From Serripes groenlandicus (lineage: Eukaryota; Mollusca; Bivalvia; Cardiida; Cardiidae): 64,000 bases of DNA. How positions within the stretch are numbered: the stretch's first letter is position 1; each line of letters begins with the position of its first letter. Below, in pieces: positions 32,276-45,488 of the stretch. The notes below the pieces were generated by a model, which worked only from the letters and a program-made list of their open reading frames with translations, did no database searches and was not told the origin of the DNA. The position numbers and the translations under genes were made by a program. Where the stretch lies: NCBI GenBank assembly GCA_031761405.1, contig JASEVX010000013.1, forward strand, positions 33,980,458 through 34,044,457, written 5' to 3'.

Positions 32276-33060
32276 GTCCGAAACTAATAAAGTTATATCT
32301 ATACTCAGAATTTGTGCTCAAGTATATGGTTGGTCAGAAGCAAATTCCTTTTCCGAATTGACCAATCAGAAGCCTTATTTGGAGCATTGAGTTCATTTCT
32401 GAGCAATGAGAACGTTTTCTGTGTTTTATAGCTACGGTCCCCGCGGCCGATTGTTCATTTCCCACGTGTGGTCTTAAAACACAGGTTGGACTGTAATTGT
32501 AAATGAATGAGATGTTTCAGATTACTTGTGAGATAAAATTGTACAAACCAAGATATGATCTATTACCAAGTCACTATGACATTTTTGTCAGATTTTTAAT
32601 TTATTTACCCTCGCCTTGCATAATTAACTATTTGGCGAGCAATGACGTTTTTGAAGACGTTACATGTACAGCATACTTGTAGTCCGTGGACGTATATACA
32701 TGGTTATCGTTTTAGATTCATTTCGACTCGGCATTAAATGAATATAACATTTGTTTATATTTTGAGTGATATTGGACGTTATCCTCACCGATATTACTAT
32801 ATATTACATCGAAAACTAAAAAACATTCAATAAACATACAATGTATTATTTTATTGCAAACGTACAGAAATGTACCCGAATGACGTAGCAAACAGTGTAG
32901 CCAACCAACCAATCAAATTACGTTGCTTTTTCACTTTTGCTACGTTACAACCGGTTAGGAAGCGTGAGCTACCAAACTGCTACGCTAAACGCTAGGCAGT
33001 TCTGTGTCTACTTTACGGGTAGTTTAGTTCAAACATATTTATTTTACCAAAATAACATAT

Positions 33061-33300
33061 CGAGGGCTTGGCGTGAAACGGTTGTTACTAAAATAGGTAT
33101 TTTTTACCAAGGTTAATCACCTTGCCATAAAGTCCTTATAAGCGTTAATTGTTCTTGGTAAACAATGGAAATTTAGGTGCCATTGCTCGTTCTGAGCAAT
33201 GGTACCTAAATTTGCATTGTTTACAAAGGGGTCAAAATCGCCCCTAAACCCGGGTTTTCAAATAGGTTTTTAGTTACAAGCGATTCACACCAAGCCCCCG
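33061..33300 (-). mobile_element. MITE family B
   Basis: 240 bp with ATAT on both sides. Confidence 0.9.
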
Positions 33301-33926
33301 ATATAGTATTTACAAACATACATATGTGTAGATAGTTTAACATTTATATAAATGCAAAAGGGTCCGGTCACAAGTTCTCTCAACCTAGGAAAGGCCATTC
33401 CCTAAACATTTAAATGACACATTTGTAATGTCTTCTATATTACAATAATTGTACATGTTTTAGCTTTTTTGTTTTTAAAGACATATATTCCGTTCCAGTT
33501 TTGAAATTTTGTACACGAAAATGCTCAACATGATTTATTGGTAAGTAAATGAAAAAGAAAGAGAAAAAAAAAAAAAAAGAAAAACAACAGACAGATATTT
33601 ACAAATAGAACAAGATAATTATCTGGAAAGGGTATGCCTTACTTTTAATGGAAAGGATTAATAATCTGTCGAAATGTATTAAATTTAAAATTAATTAAGA
33701 GAGGGTGGTAATGGTTCCAATAAATTTAATTAAAAAGCTTAGATTTAACACTTAAATGGTCTTACGAACACTGTAAAATGAAAATAGCCTACATAAATTC
33801 CCACCGTAGCAATGTTATTTGATTTTAAATATAGAAAGAGATACCTTCATTCGACCTTTTACCAGCAAGTCAAGAATATATAGCAGACGACACATGGGAA
33901 AACAAATGATGGAAAGTTCTCTTTAA

Positions 33927-34147
33927 CTTTTTCCGACATACAATAAATTTGCAGCAGACGACTTTGAAAACGTCCAGGCGAAATCACAGAAAATCTCTTT
34001 AATGAAAGAACAATATTTGGATAGAGTTGAAAAACATGGCGACAAAAGAAGAAATTGCTCGATTGAGCAATTTCTTCTTTTGTCACTATGTTTTCAAAAA
34101 GCCGTCTACTGCAGAGGCGTCAGAAAGCGTCTATATGAAGGAAAGGG
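33927..34147 (-). mobile_element. MITE family F sharing a TTAA with a G-like element
   Basis: TTAA at 33923-33926 and 34148-34151. The right TTAA is also the left TTAA of a degraded G-like element. Confidence 0.88.
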
Positions 34148-34151
34148 TTAA

Positions 34152-34325
34152 CTCTTTCACTGCCGAATTTCACAAAGTCGTCTCTTCCATGTCGGAAATT
34201 GGACCACTCCATATTTTCGTCCTACAGGATATTTGGTAACATTTAATGGAGAGACAACTCGTTAATCTGCATTGTTTGCAAAAGCCTTTTAAAAGTTTTG
34301 ACAATTCCTTTGGCAGCTAAAGGGG
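34152..34325 (+). mobile_element. MITE family G-like, degraded
   Basis: Left end CTCTTTCACTGCCG; hairpin half lost; right end GGCAGCTAAAGGGG. Shares its left TTAA with the F copy before it. Confidence 0.72.
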
Positions 34326-34329
34326 TAAC

Positions 34330-36518
34330 ATGAAGGTATAATTATGATATGGAATCGTATCATTGTGGCAAAGGGAGATAATGGTTTCAAAAGTCGTCCT
34401 CAGAAAATGTGTCAAAAGACCGCTGCATGCGGGAAAAAAATAATTATTATTTGCAAAATAATAGCATTTAGTGCGACAAGGTTATACACTTGTTATGTAA
34501 GAATACTTTCTGGTTATCTTCTAGGTTTATGACCGGCCAGGGGTTCCTGAGGGTCACGTGACCTCATTAGCTATGCAAAGCGTCGGTTTGTGTTGCCTGT
34601 CCTAGTTTCTTTGTGCTATTCAAGAAACACAGACGCACGCTTGATTTATTTAAAAAAGGAAAGCTCCGTTTACCCGCCACCACCCCTAAAAACGTCATTT
34701 GTTGTTTTTTCCCCCCTCCTTAACTGACATTAATTAGTCGCCGGGCAGAAGCCCGCGACTTCTATTTTTAATAGGTTTTCTGAAATCACATGGGAGGGGG
34801 GATTATTATTAGAAAGAAACACATTTAGATGTCTTGAACATAATACAAGTAATGACACATCTAAAATGAAATAAATATTCCGATGTTTTAGGTATTTTCA
34901 GTTTCTTTATTTTGACTCGCATTTATGTTTTTTTGTTTTATTTACGAAGACAAAACAGTCCCTATTAGCTAGACTGGTATACTTTATTTTACACTATATA
35001 CTACATGTAATCAAAAGGCATTAACTACAAACCTTTACGTCGCAGTCGAATTTGTTTACTTACGCACCTGCGTGACTCACGAATACCAACCGCGTAGATC
35101 AATCTCCTTTGCAGAGAGCCGCTCTTTACACTCACTCATAGGTGATTTAAAATGTTTAAATGTTCGAAACAAATGAAGAAAAGAACAAACCGAGATAAAA
35201 CTGGTTTTAATGGAAAAATGACTTTGAACGAACACTCTCTGCCTATAAAGAGAGTTTCAAGAACGACACTTTTGCGAATAAGAAAGAATCGGGTCTTTCG
35301 TACACAATTATTTCGTCCTTGACAATTCTAAATGTGTCATTTAATTCCCTAAAGGCATATTGCTTCCGATCTGCATATTGTTATGCATCATTGACACAAG
35401 GGCGCTCATCATAATATAATTTTAAAACATGAGTAGTTTGTTATTTTCATTATAAAAAAAGAAGGAAAGAATTAAAATAAATTAACATGTTGTAGGGCTA
35501 AGTTTATGTTCGAAATTAAGTTTAAATTATACAACAATTTCAATGAGATTTAACTGTTTAGTTGATATTATATTTCGAAGGTGGTCTAATTTATAAATAT
35601 TGGACTACATTTCAACATTTGTATGATATAATTAGGATGCCAAGCTAATATCATTTTGAGAAAAAGAGAAAGCTCATGTCTTCAGCGATTTAACCCTTAT
35701 CTCATTGTTTTAAAAGTAGATTGCTGCAAAGGTGTCCACTGTTGACTTCAAAAGAGGAAAGGTAAAATGACGTGCTATTGCATGCAAATTCTAAATTGTC
35801 TGTTTTGTGGTTTTATTGAAAAATAATAAAATTCAAATATTCTGACAAACATCTTGAAAAGTGTATGTGGAATTCACAAATCTTATAATTATTCCTTAAT
35901 GAAAGCACTGTATACATACTAAGACTAATGATTAGCAAGATTACTCATTTCCATTTCTGTTTATGATCAATAATTAGTTGGTTGTGTGTATGGTCAACCT
36001 ACTTTGGAATGGAGATTGATCATAAACAATGAAAGGCTTCAATTATCATTCACTTCGTTGACAAAACAATGCAAGTTATGATACATTTTCACTTGACCCC
36101 ACCCCTGATGTTCCAATATGCCCCTCATTTGATATATGTTTATTCAACTACTATAATGTTAGTGTTATGCATAACTGCACTATGGATATCCGGCGACATT
36201 GATGCGTTGCATCAACTTTCTCTGGTATGTCTTGTATATATACGTTATGTTTTTAATCCATTATTTCCATTTTACATTGTTTTATATCTCTTTTCGTTGG
36301 CCTTTCTATGATGCCATCTTTCCTCGTCTCTTATTATGTAAAATGTGAAGATGAATTGTTTTATCTGGTCTGCTGCCCATATAGTGTGTATATTTCGTCA
36401 TTTGAATAAATGACAATTTTCATTCTATCATGTTTTATGTCTTATTACTTATACGGGAAAACATAGCAGAGAGACAAGCGTATTGTGCCAGGTGGAACAC
36501 AATCAATGTGTTAGTTGC
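34330..36518. other. Gene-free, no recognised element
   Basis: AT-rich sequence without recognisable repeats apart from the E-box palindrome. An 80-codon hydrophobic frame (36069-36311) has no family resemblance and no splice or codon support. Confidence 0.55.
34552..34563. promoter_or_regulatory. E-box palindrome GGTCACGTGACC
   Basis: A 12 bp perfect palindrome containing GTCACGTGAC, which matches the known TFEB/USF (CLEAR) site. No gene recognised nearby, so it may be chance. Confidence 0.25.
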
Positions 36519-36522
36519 TTAA

Positions 36523-36728
36523 CTCTTTCAGCGCCAATGGCAATATTGAGCTTTTTGCAAACAATACAGATTCAGGTAAATCAGCTCGTAACGAGCTGTC
36601 TCACCTGAAATCTGCATTTTTTGGCTGCGAGTTATACAAAATATTCCAAAGATCCTATAACATGAACATAGAGTCGTTCGAGTTTGAACATGGAAGAGTC
36701 TACTTTAAATAATTCGGCGCTGAAAGAG
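36523..36728 (-). mobile_element. MITE family G, full length
   Basis: TTAA at 36519-36522 and 36729-36732. Confidence 0.92.
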
Positions 36729-36851
36729 TTAATTTAAATTAATAAATAAATCGTATCTCATTATGCTTCTTTTGAATGTAAACTCAGCAGCTACATGGTC
36801 GTATATATCCACTCATTGAAACCTCTTCAGTCTCACAACTTTTCTAGGAAT

Positions 36852-37073
36852 CCGCTGTGGTCGAGTGGGTAGCGTAGGGGATTTGAAGCCGGATGTCCCG
36901 GGTTCGATCCCTAGTCGCGGCACTACGGTCATGGTGGAGTGCCATTGGGCAAGGCACATTTTCTAGCCTAGTACTGGTTTGTTTACTCAGGGATCATGAA
37001 TAAATGAACTGTCGCCGTGATATAACTGTAATAATGTTGAAAGCGGCGTGAAACCCCAATAAAACAAACAAAC
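36852..37073 (+). mobile_element. SINE family E, full length
   Basis: tRNA-like head with box A TGGTCGAGTGG and box B GGGTTCGATCC, central GGGCAAGGCACATTTTC, shared 3' tail, (AACA)n end. The head resembles a Leu/Ser-type tRNA; too diverged to be a tRNA gene. Confidence 0.9.
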
Positions 37074-37316
37074 AAGCTCACAACTTTTCTCAATTTGCCG
37101 CAATATTGTCATTTCTATTCGATAATTACACTTTCGTTTATAGAGTCTCCACATTCGTGCCTAGATATTTCCAAACTTTCGTCTTTCGTCAGCTACTATT
37201 TTTTTTTTTCGTAATTGGTATTTTTTAGTTTTTATCCTTTCTGTTTGATGTTTCTGATTTCATTTAATTTTTACAGACAGGAATTCCCTTCTCCTCTTCA
37301 ACTGTTTTTCAATATT

Positions 37317-37687
37317 AGCCCTTTCCGACATACAATATTCTTCAGCAGACGACGTTTTTTACAGTTATATCTGTGCAAAAATAAAAATATAATTAAACAA
37401 AGATATAGTAATTGAATGGAGTTAAAGCATTGTGACAAAAGGAGAAATCCCTTATTGTGATTAACCGTTCCGCATACAATACATCTGCAGCAGACAATTT
37501 TCGACAACCTCTACGCAAATGTATGGACATTTTCAATGTATGAAAGTATATTTATTCAAATAAGTTGAAAACATTGTGACTACAGGAGAAGGAGCTGATG
37601 ATGAGAAATTTCTCCTTTTGCCTAAATTATTTTCAAGCGACGTCTGCTGCAGATGCGTCAAAATGCGTTTACACGTAGGAAAAGTGT
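37317..37687 (-). mobile_element. MITE family F, two adjacent diverged copies
   Basis: A partial copy (about 37317-37460), then a full diverged one in TTAA (37465-37687). Confidence 0.75.
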
Positions 37688-37954
37688 TAAACAAAATACC
37701 AGATCTTCCAGACCATCGCCATTTGTGTTATATATAAACGGCCAGATTTACTAAGTGATATAAACTTTCGGACCATCCTATGCAATCAACTATCAACTAT
37801 AATAAATAGTCAAAGCAGACGAACTGTCCAGTGTGTGAGTTTTTTATAGCTCAAATTACAGGAGATAATAGCGTGGTTCCACGTACTATCACCATTGTTA
37901 CGTCATTTACAGAACGGCTGGTGGTGCTGGAAAACAAAATATACAAGGTCATGT

Positions 37955-38176
37955 CGAGGGCTTGGCGTTGGTATTTTTTTTACCAAGGTTAATCACCTCG
38001 CCATAAAGTCTATAAAAAGCGTTAAATCATTTTTCTTGGTAAACAATGGAAATTTAGGTGCCATTACTCGTTCTGAGCAATGGCACCTTAATTTGCATTT
38101 TTTACAAATAGGGGTCAAAATAACCAGGGTTTTCAAAATAGGTTTTTAGTTACAACCGTTTCACGCAAAGCCCTCG
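37955..38176 (-). mobile_element. MITE family B with ATGT duplication
   Basis: Flanked by ATGT (37951-37954, 38177-38180). About 20 bp of the left terminal repeat is missing after CTTGGCGT. Confidence 0.9.
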
Positions 38177-38780
38177 ATGTGACGCTCGGAACCAAAAACG
38201 CAAGGTCGCCTAAAAGTATGTGAATTTATACAGGGGCTAGCGACGCGAAGTATAACCATTTCTCATTAACATATGTACAGCAGACGACTTTTGAAAAAGG
38301 ACTATGGCAACAGTAGAAACTGCTCCAACAATCCATATCAAGCCCTGCGCAGCTTTGTCAAATAAACTGAAAAAATACTGTAGATTATGACCATGTTGAT
38401 CTAACAGAAGAATAACATTGATAGAATGAATGCACATTCAAGTATACTAGTAAACCAAGCCGCGACAATTTTGTTATTATAGTGGTGATTTACGTCGTTT
38501 TTCATAAAGAGCAATTTCTCCTTTTGCGACAATGTTTTACAGATACATTTTGACCCAACTACAGCAGACGACTTTTGAAAAAGTACGTTGACAACAGGAG
38601 AAACTTCTCAAAAATCCGTATCAAACCCCCGGCTCTGCTTTGTCAAATAAGCCGAACAATAATTTATCTGATGACCGGCTCTCATGTTGATCTTTACAGA
38701 AGATCAAAATTGATAGAGAGTGCACATACAAGTATAGTAGTAAATCTAGCACGCCGCGATTTGTTTGATTGTTTGGTTAA

Positions 38781-39001
38781 CCCTTTCCCTCATATAGACG
38801 CTTTCTGACGCCTCTGCAGCAGTCGGATTTTTGAAACATAGTGACAAAAGAAAAAGTTGCACAAAACGTGCAATTTCTCCTTTTGCCACAATGTTTTCCA
38901 CTTTTAGTCATAGGTTATCCATTCAACTATGGAGATTTTCTATGTTTTGACAAAATACGTTCAAAGTCGTCTGCTGCAGATTTATCATATGAGGGAAAGG
39001 G
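38781..39001 (+). mobile_element. MITE family F, full length
   Basis: Left TTAA 38777-38780, right TTGA (mutated). Its hairpin apex is the TTGCACAAAACGTGCAA variant. A decayed partial copy follows to about 39157. Confidence 0.9.
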
Positions 39002-39239
39002 TTGATTTACGCAGATTTTCATAATGAGCAATTTCTACTTTTGCTACTGTGTTTTCGACTTTATTTAATAATTGTTTTTTCATTTATAGAGAGTTTCCAG
39101 ATGTTTTACTAAATATTTTCACCGTCGTCTGCTGCAATTTGTATGCGGTAAAGGGTTAACGATTCCGATTAGCCTACATGAGCACTTGTCTCTGATACAT
39201 CCTGTTTGATCTTCCGGCAGTGATATCCAAAAGTAAACG

Positions 39240-39783
39240 AGCCGAGCCCAGGCAGCTCAGGCGGTAGCGACGCGGGCACTCACACTAGGGCTTGTGAGTT
39301 CGAACCCCAGGTCAAACCACAGTCTTTCTGACGTTTGACAAAAGTCGCTGTGACAAGCATCATTCGTCTTCCACCTATGGGCTAACAATCTGTATATCGA
39401 GGGCTTGGCGTGAAACGGTTGTAACTAAAAACTTATTTTAAAAACCCTAGTTTAGGGGCAATTTTGACCCCTTTGTAAACAATGCAAATGTAAGTGCCAT
39501 TGCTCAAAACGAGCAATGGCACTTAAATTTCCATTGTTTACCAAGAAAAATGATTTAACGCTTATACAGACTTTATGGTGAGGTGATTAACTTTGGTAAA
39601 AAAATACCAATTTTAGTTACAACCGTTTCACGCCAAGCCCTCTATATGGAAAAGCAGCCCATTGATATCAAAGTTTGTTGTGTGGAGTACTGGTGTGAGG
39701 AGTAGTACATGAGTAGGTGATCTGGTCGCCGTGATAGGACTGAAACATTGTTGAAACTTCATTAAACCCTTTCAATCAATCAA
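39240..39783 (+). mobile_element. SINE family C split by MITE B
   Basis: tRNA-like head (GGCAGCTCAGGCGGTAGCGA, box B GAGTTCGAACCCC), body GACTGTTGTGTGGAGTACTG-type region after the B insert (39398-39643), shared SINE tail and (ATCA)n end. Confidence 0.88.
39398..39643 (+). mobile_element. MITE family B nested in a SINE
   Basis: 246 bp, ATAT on both sides, interrupting a tRNA-headed SINE (39240-39783). Confidence 0.92.
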
Positions 39784-40477
39784 TTAACCAGATGTCAATA
39801 TTGGCTGTTTTTGTCTACCAATAGTTAGTTATTGTGAGAATATTTGATGGATTAATTTATCGCAATTTTTTTTCACATACAGCACATTTGCAGCAGACGA
39901 CAATAAATACTTTAGGGGAATATATTACACGCCTCTAACGGAATACAGTCATGCTTGTGTTAGCGGTCACCTCTGATAAGCAGCCAACTTGTATTCAACA
40001 GCCACTTGAAGATTAACCAAAACAATATTTTCTATTTTATTTGACTTGTATTAAGCAGCCACCTGTGTTCATTAGCCACATTTTGACTCTATCCTGGGTG
40101 GCCGCTAAAGACAAGTTTGGCTATATATAATATATACAATTTTAAATTTGGAATTGGTTATATTTACATAGTTTTACAAGTTTGTTTCATAAGGACAATG
40201 TATGTCCTCACTCATCAGAAACTAAGTACATAGTGATATTTCAATTACTATACCAATGTGATCATTTAAGCGCATGATTTGTTTTTATACATATATATAT
40301 ATAGTAATTGAATAGAGTTGACAATAAATTAATTGTCAAAACGATTTTAAATCTCTTCTTTTGTCATAATGCTACGGTTTTTAAAAGTGTTCTTCTGCGG
40401 ATACATAGAACTCAATCTCCATGTGGAAAAGGGTTAACGAATCATTCGAGAAGTTAAAATCAACTGATTAAACATAT

Positions 40478-40606
40478 GAGCCGTTCCTCGAGAAAAACCA
40501 ACAGTAATGCCTCTGCGTAATGTATCGACCCAGATCAGCCTGCGCAGTCCGCACAGCCTAATCCGGGCCGAAACATTCCGTCTCAGGGTGATTGAGGGGA
40601 TGGCTC
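40478..40606 (-). mobile_element. MITE family A, large internal deletion
   Basis: Only 129 bp; both termini and ATAT flanks kept (40474-40477, 40607-40610). Confidence 0.87.
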
Positions 40607-40610
40607 ATAT

Positions 40611-41849
40611 TAAAACGAAAACCTACATTTCTAGGGTATGAAAATCCGATCAAAATTGGATATTAGAACGATCGATCTTTAACCAAACCCGTTCTCATAG
40701 ATTATCAGTCAGCTTCCAAGGTGACTTTACGGCTAGAGCATGAACAGTGAAGACTCTGATCAGATTGACCGAAAGGTGGCGTAAACCATCAAGTTGGTCG
40801 ATACATTTACATAGGAAACCCGTCATTCGGCGCTAGAATGCCCGTGGTCCAATCCAACAACCTTCCTTAGCGCTTAGTCATACTTAAATACCTAAAAGCA
40901 AGATTTCATCATCTTTTGTTTCACTTATATTTTATAAAACATGAATGGTGGAATGTATATAGTATGACATAAATAGTTTCCTTGCCGACTTACAATTGTT
41001 AAGAAATGAAATATTTGGGCTTTTTTATTAGGAAAATAAAACTAATGAAAAATGCTTTTAAACGTATTACTTAGCACTTAGTCCGAAGGTTGGTGGAATA
41101 AGACCCTGATCAGCCTGCACTAATTCGCAGTCTGATCAGGTCCTTCTTTGTTCGTCATGTAGTCGCTCAAGTTCCCTGGAATGTATATCTCTCCCATTAA
41201 ATAAACAACCACTTTTCTTCCTCAATCAATTATTTTACTTTACTGTATCGGTCATTCATTTCCTACCGATATGCATCCGCGTGATTTAAGACGGAAGAAA
41301 TGATAACGTCTGAATAAACATAATTAAATCAAAAACTATAAATCTTGCAACGGAGCACCTGGCAATAACAGGTTCGTAAATTTAATGTTTCTATGGCAAC
41401 GGATTGCTTAGCTTCTCATTAATAAAAATTGATCGTTGCTGTATCTAAGCCTTCACCCTGCATCACATGAATTAATTTAGATTTCCTTTTCGAAAACCTT
41501 GTTGAAATTTATAAAAGTGCTCAAAACAAGAACGTTCTCCTTGTTTCTCCCAATTCAAATAAACTTTTACTCTTTCAACTTTTCCAATCGTAAAAGGTTT
41601 TATCAAATCAGACGACTTGAGAATCGTAACCAGAATTTGATTACAAATTACCGTCCATACACGAACTAGTAAGAGGTCAGTTTATGAATTAATTTACAAC
41701 AACCTGTGTTTATAGACCACCCATGGGTAGTCAAACAATCTGGTCGCTGATCAGAGATGTCATTTGCAGGGTCATTCATTCGGAACATATATGGTTGGGA
41801 AACTAAAAGGGAAAAGTGTGGTTGGTATAAACGGGGAAGTGCTTGTTCA
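40611..41849. other. Gene-free, no recognised element
   Basis: No convincing coding or repeat structure seen. Confidence 0.5.
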
Positions 41850-42078
41850 ATGAAATACAATCTCGATCTACACGTATGTGTAATACAATCACGATCTACA
41901 CGTATGTGTAATACAATCACGATCTACACGTATGTGTAATACAATCACGATCTACACGTATGTGTAATACAATCACGATCGACACGTATGTGTAATACAA
42001 TCACGATCTACACGTATGTGTAATACAATCACGATCTACACGTATGTGTAACACAATCTCGATCTACACGTATGTATA
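41850..42078 (+). repeat. 28 bp minisatellite, about 8 copies
   Basis: Unit CGATCTACACGTATGTGTAA, TACAATCA, nearly identical copies. Confidence 0.95.
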
Positions 42079-42117
42079 AATGTTGGACACAGTGGTCTAT
42101 AACCTAATATTCCTTAA

Positions 42118-42339
42118 CCCTTTCTCTCATACGACAATTCTGCAGCAGACGACTTTGAACATATTTTGTCAAATAATGGAAAATCTCTATAATTGAATGG
42201 CTAACCTATGACTAAAAGTGGAAAACATTGTGACAAAAGGAGAAATTGCACGTTTTGTGCAATTTCTTCTTTTGTCACTATGTTTTCAAAAACCCGTCTG
42301 CTGCAGAGGCGTCAGAAAGCGTCTATATGAGGGAAAGGG
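42118..42339 (-). mobile_element. MITE family F, full length
   Basis: Left TTAA 42114-42117, right TTTA. Hairpin apex is the GCACGTTTTGTGC variant. Confidence 0.9.
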
Positions 42340-42419
42340 TTTAGTAGGAATGGGAGGGTGAAATGTCTAGTTGTCAATCAAGTTTTGTGATAACATTAAT
42401 AGGAATGTACAATAAGGCG

Positions 42420-42738
42420 CATTTTGACGTGCCTCGACAAACGACTTTTGAAAAAGAAGAAATTGTTCGTAATGAGTAATTTCACAATTCTTTTACCATC
42501 TCTTTTCAATAACATTAATTTAATTTATAGAGATTTTTCAATATTTTGCCTAGAGATGTTTTCAAAGAAGTGTGGTTAGCACTCTCCCCAGTGCAGACGC
42601 AAAACGTGCAATTTCTCCTTTTGCCACAATGTTTTCCACTTTTTGTCATAGGTTATCCATTCAATTATTGAGATTTTCTATATTTTGACAAAATACGTTC
42701 GAAGTCGTCTGCTGCAGAATTGTCGTATGGGGGAAAAG
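42420..42738 (+). mobile_element. MITE family F, partial copies
   Basis: A decayed F-like stretch (42420-42590) followed by the right two thirds of a well-kept copy (from CGCAAAACGTGCAATTTC, 42599) ending at a TTAA. Confidence 0.75.
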
Positions 42739-42863
42739 GTTAAAGGCGAATTTTTAAATGTATATGCAGCAAACGACTTTTTAAATAAAATGTGACAAAA
42801 TGAGAAATTACTCCTGTTGTCACAATGTTTTCAACTCTCTTTAATAAATACATTTTCATTTAA

Positions 42864-43069
42864 CTCTATCAGCGCCAAAGGCAATATTGAGCTTTTTGCA
42901 AACAATACTGATTCAGGTGAGTCAGCTCGTAACGAGCTCTCTCACCTGAAATCAGCAATGTCTGCCTTGTAGTTATCCAAATAATCCAAAACTCTTGTAA
43001 CATGTGAAATAGAGTCTCCCGAATTTGAACATGGAAGAGTCTACTTTAAACAATTCGGCGCTGAAAGAG
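42864..43069 (-). mobile_element. MITE family G, full length
   Basis: TTAA at 42860-42863 and 43070-43073. Confidence 0.92.
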
Positions 43070-43548
43070 TTAAAGAGACTGTCCATGTTTTAAGTAATAT
43101 GTTTTCGAAAGCTGCAGATTTGCTGCAACTGGGAGAAGGTTAAGACATGCAGTAGTCTTTGCCAAAAACTTGATAAATGCATAGAGATGTACATGTATAT
43201 GGATGTCACGAATGCGCATGCCAATCTTGGTCACAATTGTATAGACTTGCGAACACCAGGGTACAAGTTAACCTCTAACCTTTTACCTTTATGTTCCAGA
43301 CGACCTTTACAAACACTACTAGAAAGGACCTTTCCCATATCGAGATTAATAGGGATTCACGAATGTGCAAGCCGATCTTTGTTTAAAATTGTATAGAATT
43401 TGCAAACAGCAGGGTACAAGTTAACCTCTAACTTTTTACTTTTCTGTTGGCAGACGACTTTGGCAAGCAATACTAGAAAGGAGAAACACCTTAAAACCTT
43501 TTCTCACAATGAAAAGCAGGCTTATCAGTACATTAAAATGTTGTTTAA

Positions 43549-43709
43549 CCCCCTGTCCCACTAACAACACATATACAGCTGACGACTTTGAAAACATCTC
43601 AACAATAATATGGAAAATCTCCCTAAATGAAGACATACTTATTGAATATAGTTCAAAAACCGTTTGCTGCAGAGCCGTCAGTAAGCGTCTACATGAGGGA
43701 AAGGGTCAA
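43549..43709 (-). mobile_element. MITE family F, internally deleted
   Basis: Left TTAA present; hairpin centre lost; right end ATGAGGGAAAGGG. Confidence 0.75.
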
Positions 43710-43719
43710 ACAAAAAACC

Positions 43720-43815
43720 CGATTTGATATGTGATAATATCCGAAACAACTCGCACGAAATTCAATCATTCGTATTTGACTCGAACCGGAACAAACGAAC
43801 GAACAGGAACTGTGG
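43720..43815 (+). repeat. Dispersed repeat L, copy 1
   Basis: GATAATATCCGAAACAACTC then CATTCGTATTTGACTCGAAC; similar to 46432-46500. Confidence 0.65.
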
Positions 43816-44055
43816 ATCTTTTTTTTTTTTTTTAAATACGTCACTCAACCGGCGTGTTTATTATTTTTTGGTATCTTAAGTTTTGAAAAAGCTCAGTGGG
43901 ACAAGAGTGCTAATAAAACATTTCCGCTGTGGAATTTCACAACATTCAAACTTTATGACGTGTTATAATGATAATGTGGCAACATTAGCCTCAACAAAAT
44001 AAACGCTGCTTTAATTTTTGCGTACACGTTATTTCGTTCTTTTTGTGATTTATTT

Positions 44056-44250
44056 TATTAGATCACCTGAGCTCAAGGCTCAAGGTGATCTATTTAGATC
44101 ACTCTCTGTAAATCGTCCGTGCATTTGATGGGCCTCTCTCAAACTTGTTCAAAATTGATCAAAGATTACAATTCTATGAAGAACTTTTGTTGCTGTGGCA
44201 TCAGAAAGGGGAGGGGGATGTCTAATCTTTTTTTTAAAAAAATCTCATCT
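44056..44250 (+). repeat. Partial dispersed repeat with GATCACCTGAGC hairpin
   Basis: AGATCACCTGAGCTCAAGGC, TCAAGGTGATCT forms a short hairpin; the following TTTTTTTTAAAAAA region is A/T-rich. It resembles a hairpin-led dispersed repeat I recall from several bivalve genomes; single copy here. Confidence 0.5.
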
Positions 44251-44297
44251 GAATCAGCTTGTTGAAATATACGCATGCACATTAATCGTCATAATAT

Positions 44298-44542
44298 GAG
44301 CCATGCAGCAAGAAAAGCAACATTATTACCTCTGCGTAATGTATCGACCCAGATCAGGCCGCGCAGACTGATCCGGCCGACACATTCCGTCTCAGGGGGT
44401 AATAGAGTAATGATTCCTGAAACAGAAAATCCACAGGAGGCGAAAAGTGTCTCTCCGGGTAGGCCTGCGCGGCATGCTTAGGCTGATCCGGATCGATACT
44501 TTACGCAGAGTCAACAATGTTAGTTTTATCGCAGGACGGCCC
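44298..44542 (-). mobile_element. MITE family A
   Basis: Both termini mutated but recognisable; ATAT on both sides. Confidence 0.85.
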
Positions 44543-44595
44543 ATATTTATATATTTTGACAAAGGTCAAAATGAGACTGATATCGTCATGTATCA

Positions 44596-44820
44596 CCTCG
44601 GTGATGTAGTGGTAGAGTGTCCCGCGGGAGGTTGCGGGATCGAACCCCGGTCAGGTCATACCACATACTTAAAAAACTGGCAGTAATGGCTGTCCTCCTT
44701 GGCGCTCAGGGTTGCGGGGTTAGCATAATGACAGACTGGCTGGTAGTTTACCCAGGAAACGCCGGGATATAACTGAACAAATGTTTAAAGCCGCGTAAAG
44801 CACCACCAAAATCAATCATA
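44596..44820 (+). mobile_element. SINE family D, full length
   Basis: tRNA-like head (GGTGATGTAGTGGTAGAGTG, box B GGGATCGAACCCC), body AGTAATGGCTGTCCTCCTTG, shared SINE tail, (ATCA)n. Confidence 0.9.
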
Positions 44821-45488
44821 CATCACGTATGTAAAAAGGGTACATGTAGTCACCGGCCAGTATAGACAACGCCATCAATATGAGTGGCCCGGTGGTTTAA
44901 ACGGCTTATTAATTTCATTACGATAGACACGCATAAACACACTCGGCCCATTACCACCACGAATTATAGTTCATCAAACATAGTTATAAATCATGGCGTA
45001 TGGTACTGGGGGAAACGAGCCAATGAGTGCATTTCTACCGCAACAGCGGAAAATCTAGCTTTAGTTTTAAACAATATTTTATTCAAATGAATTTCAAATA
45101 ACACTTTACAATGTATTTACTTGAATCCAAAACTATCAAGAAATAGTTAGTTAGCTTTTCAATCGTGGAATAGAAACATATCTCTATAAAATGTAGATAT
45201 ATGTTGATTTCATTCCTACTAGAATATCCAAACAAAAAAGAGAAAACAACCCGTATTAGAAATATTCTTTTCCACATTTAGATGCATTTTGACTAATATG
45301 CAGCGAACGACTATCAAGCAACATTGTGAAATAATGAGCTATTCATCCTTTTGCCACAATCTTACAACTTTACAAAATAATGATACTGTCATGTTAAGAG
45401 ATTTTCATTTATGTCGCAAAGATGATTTCAAAGTCGTCTGCTGTGGATGTGTTGTGAGTGGGAAAGCGTTAAAGGTCGGCACTCCATC
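44821..45488. other. Gene-free; traces of decayed MITE F
   Basis: 45280-45475 keeps scattered F-like words (CATCCTTTTGCCACAAT, AAGTCGTCTGCTG, GGGAAAGCGTTAAA) but no clear ends. Confidence 0.5.

Noticed and set aside
36069..36311. 80-codon hydrophobic open frame
   Set aside because: AT-rich DNA readily gives such frames; no family motif, splice site or conserved neighbour.
36852..36925. tRNA-Leu gene
   Set aside because: Box A and B are present, but the stems do not close and the sequence continues into a SINE body found in several copies.
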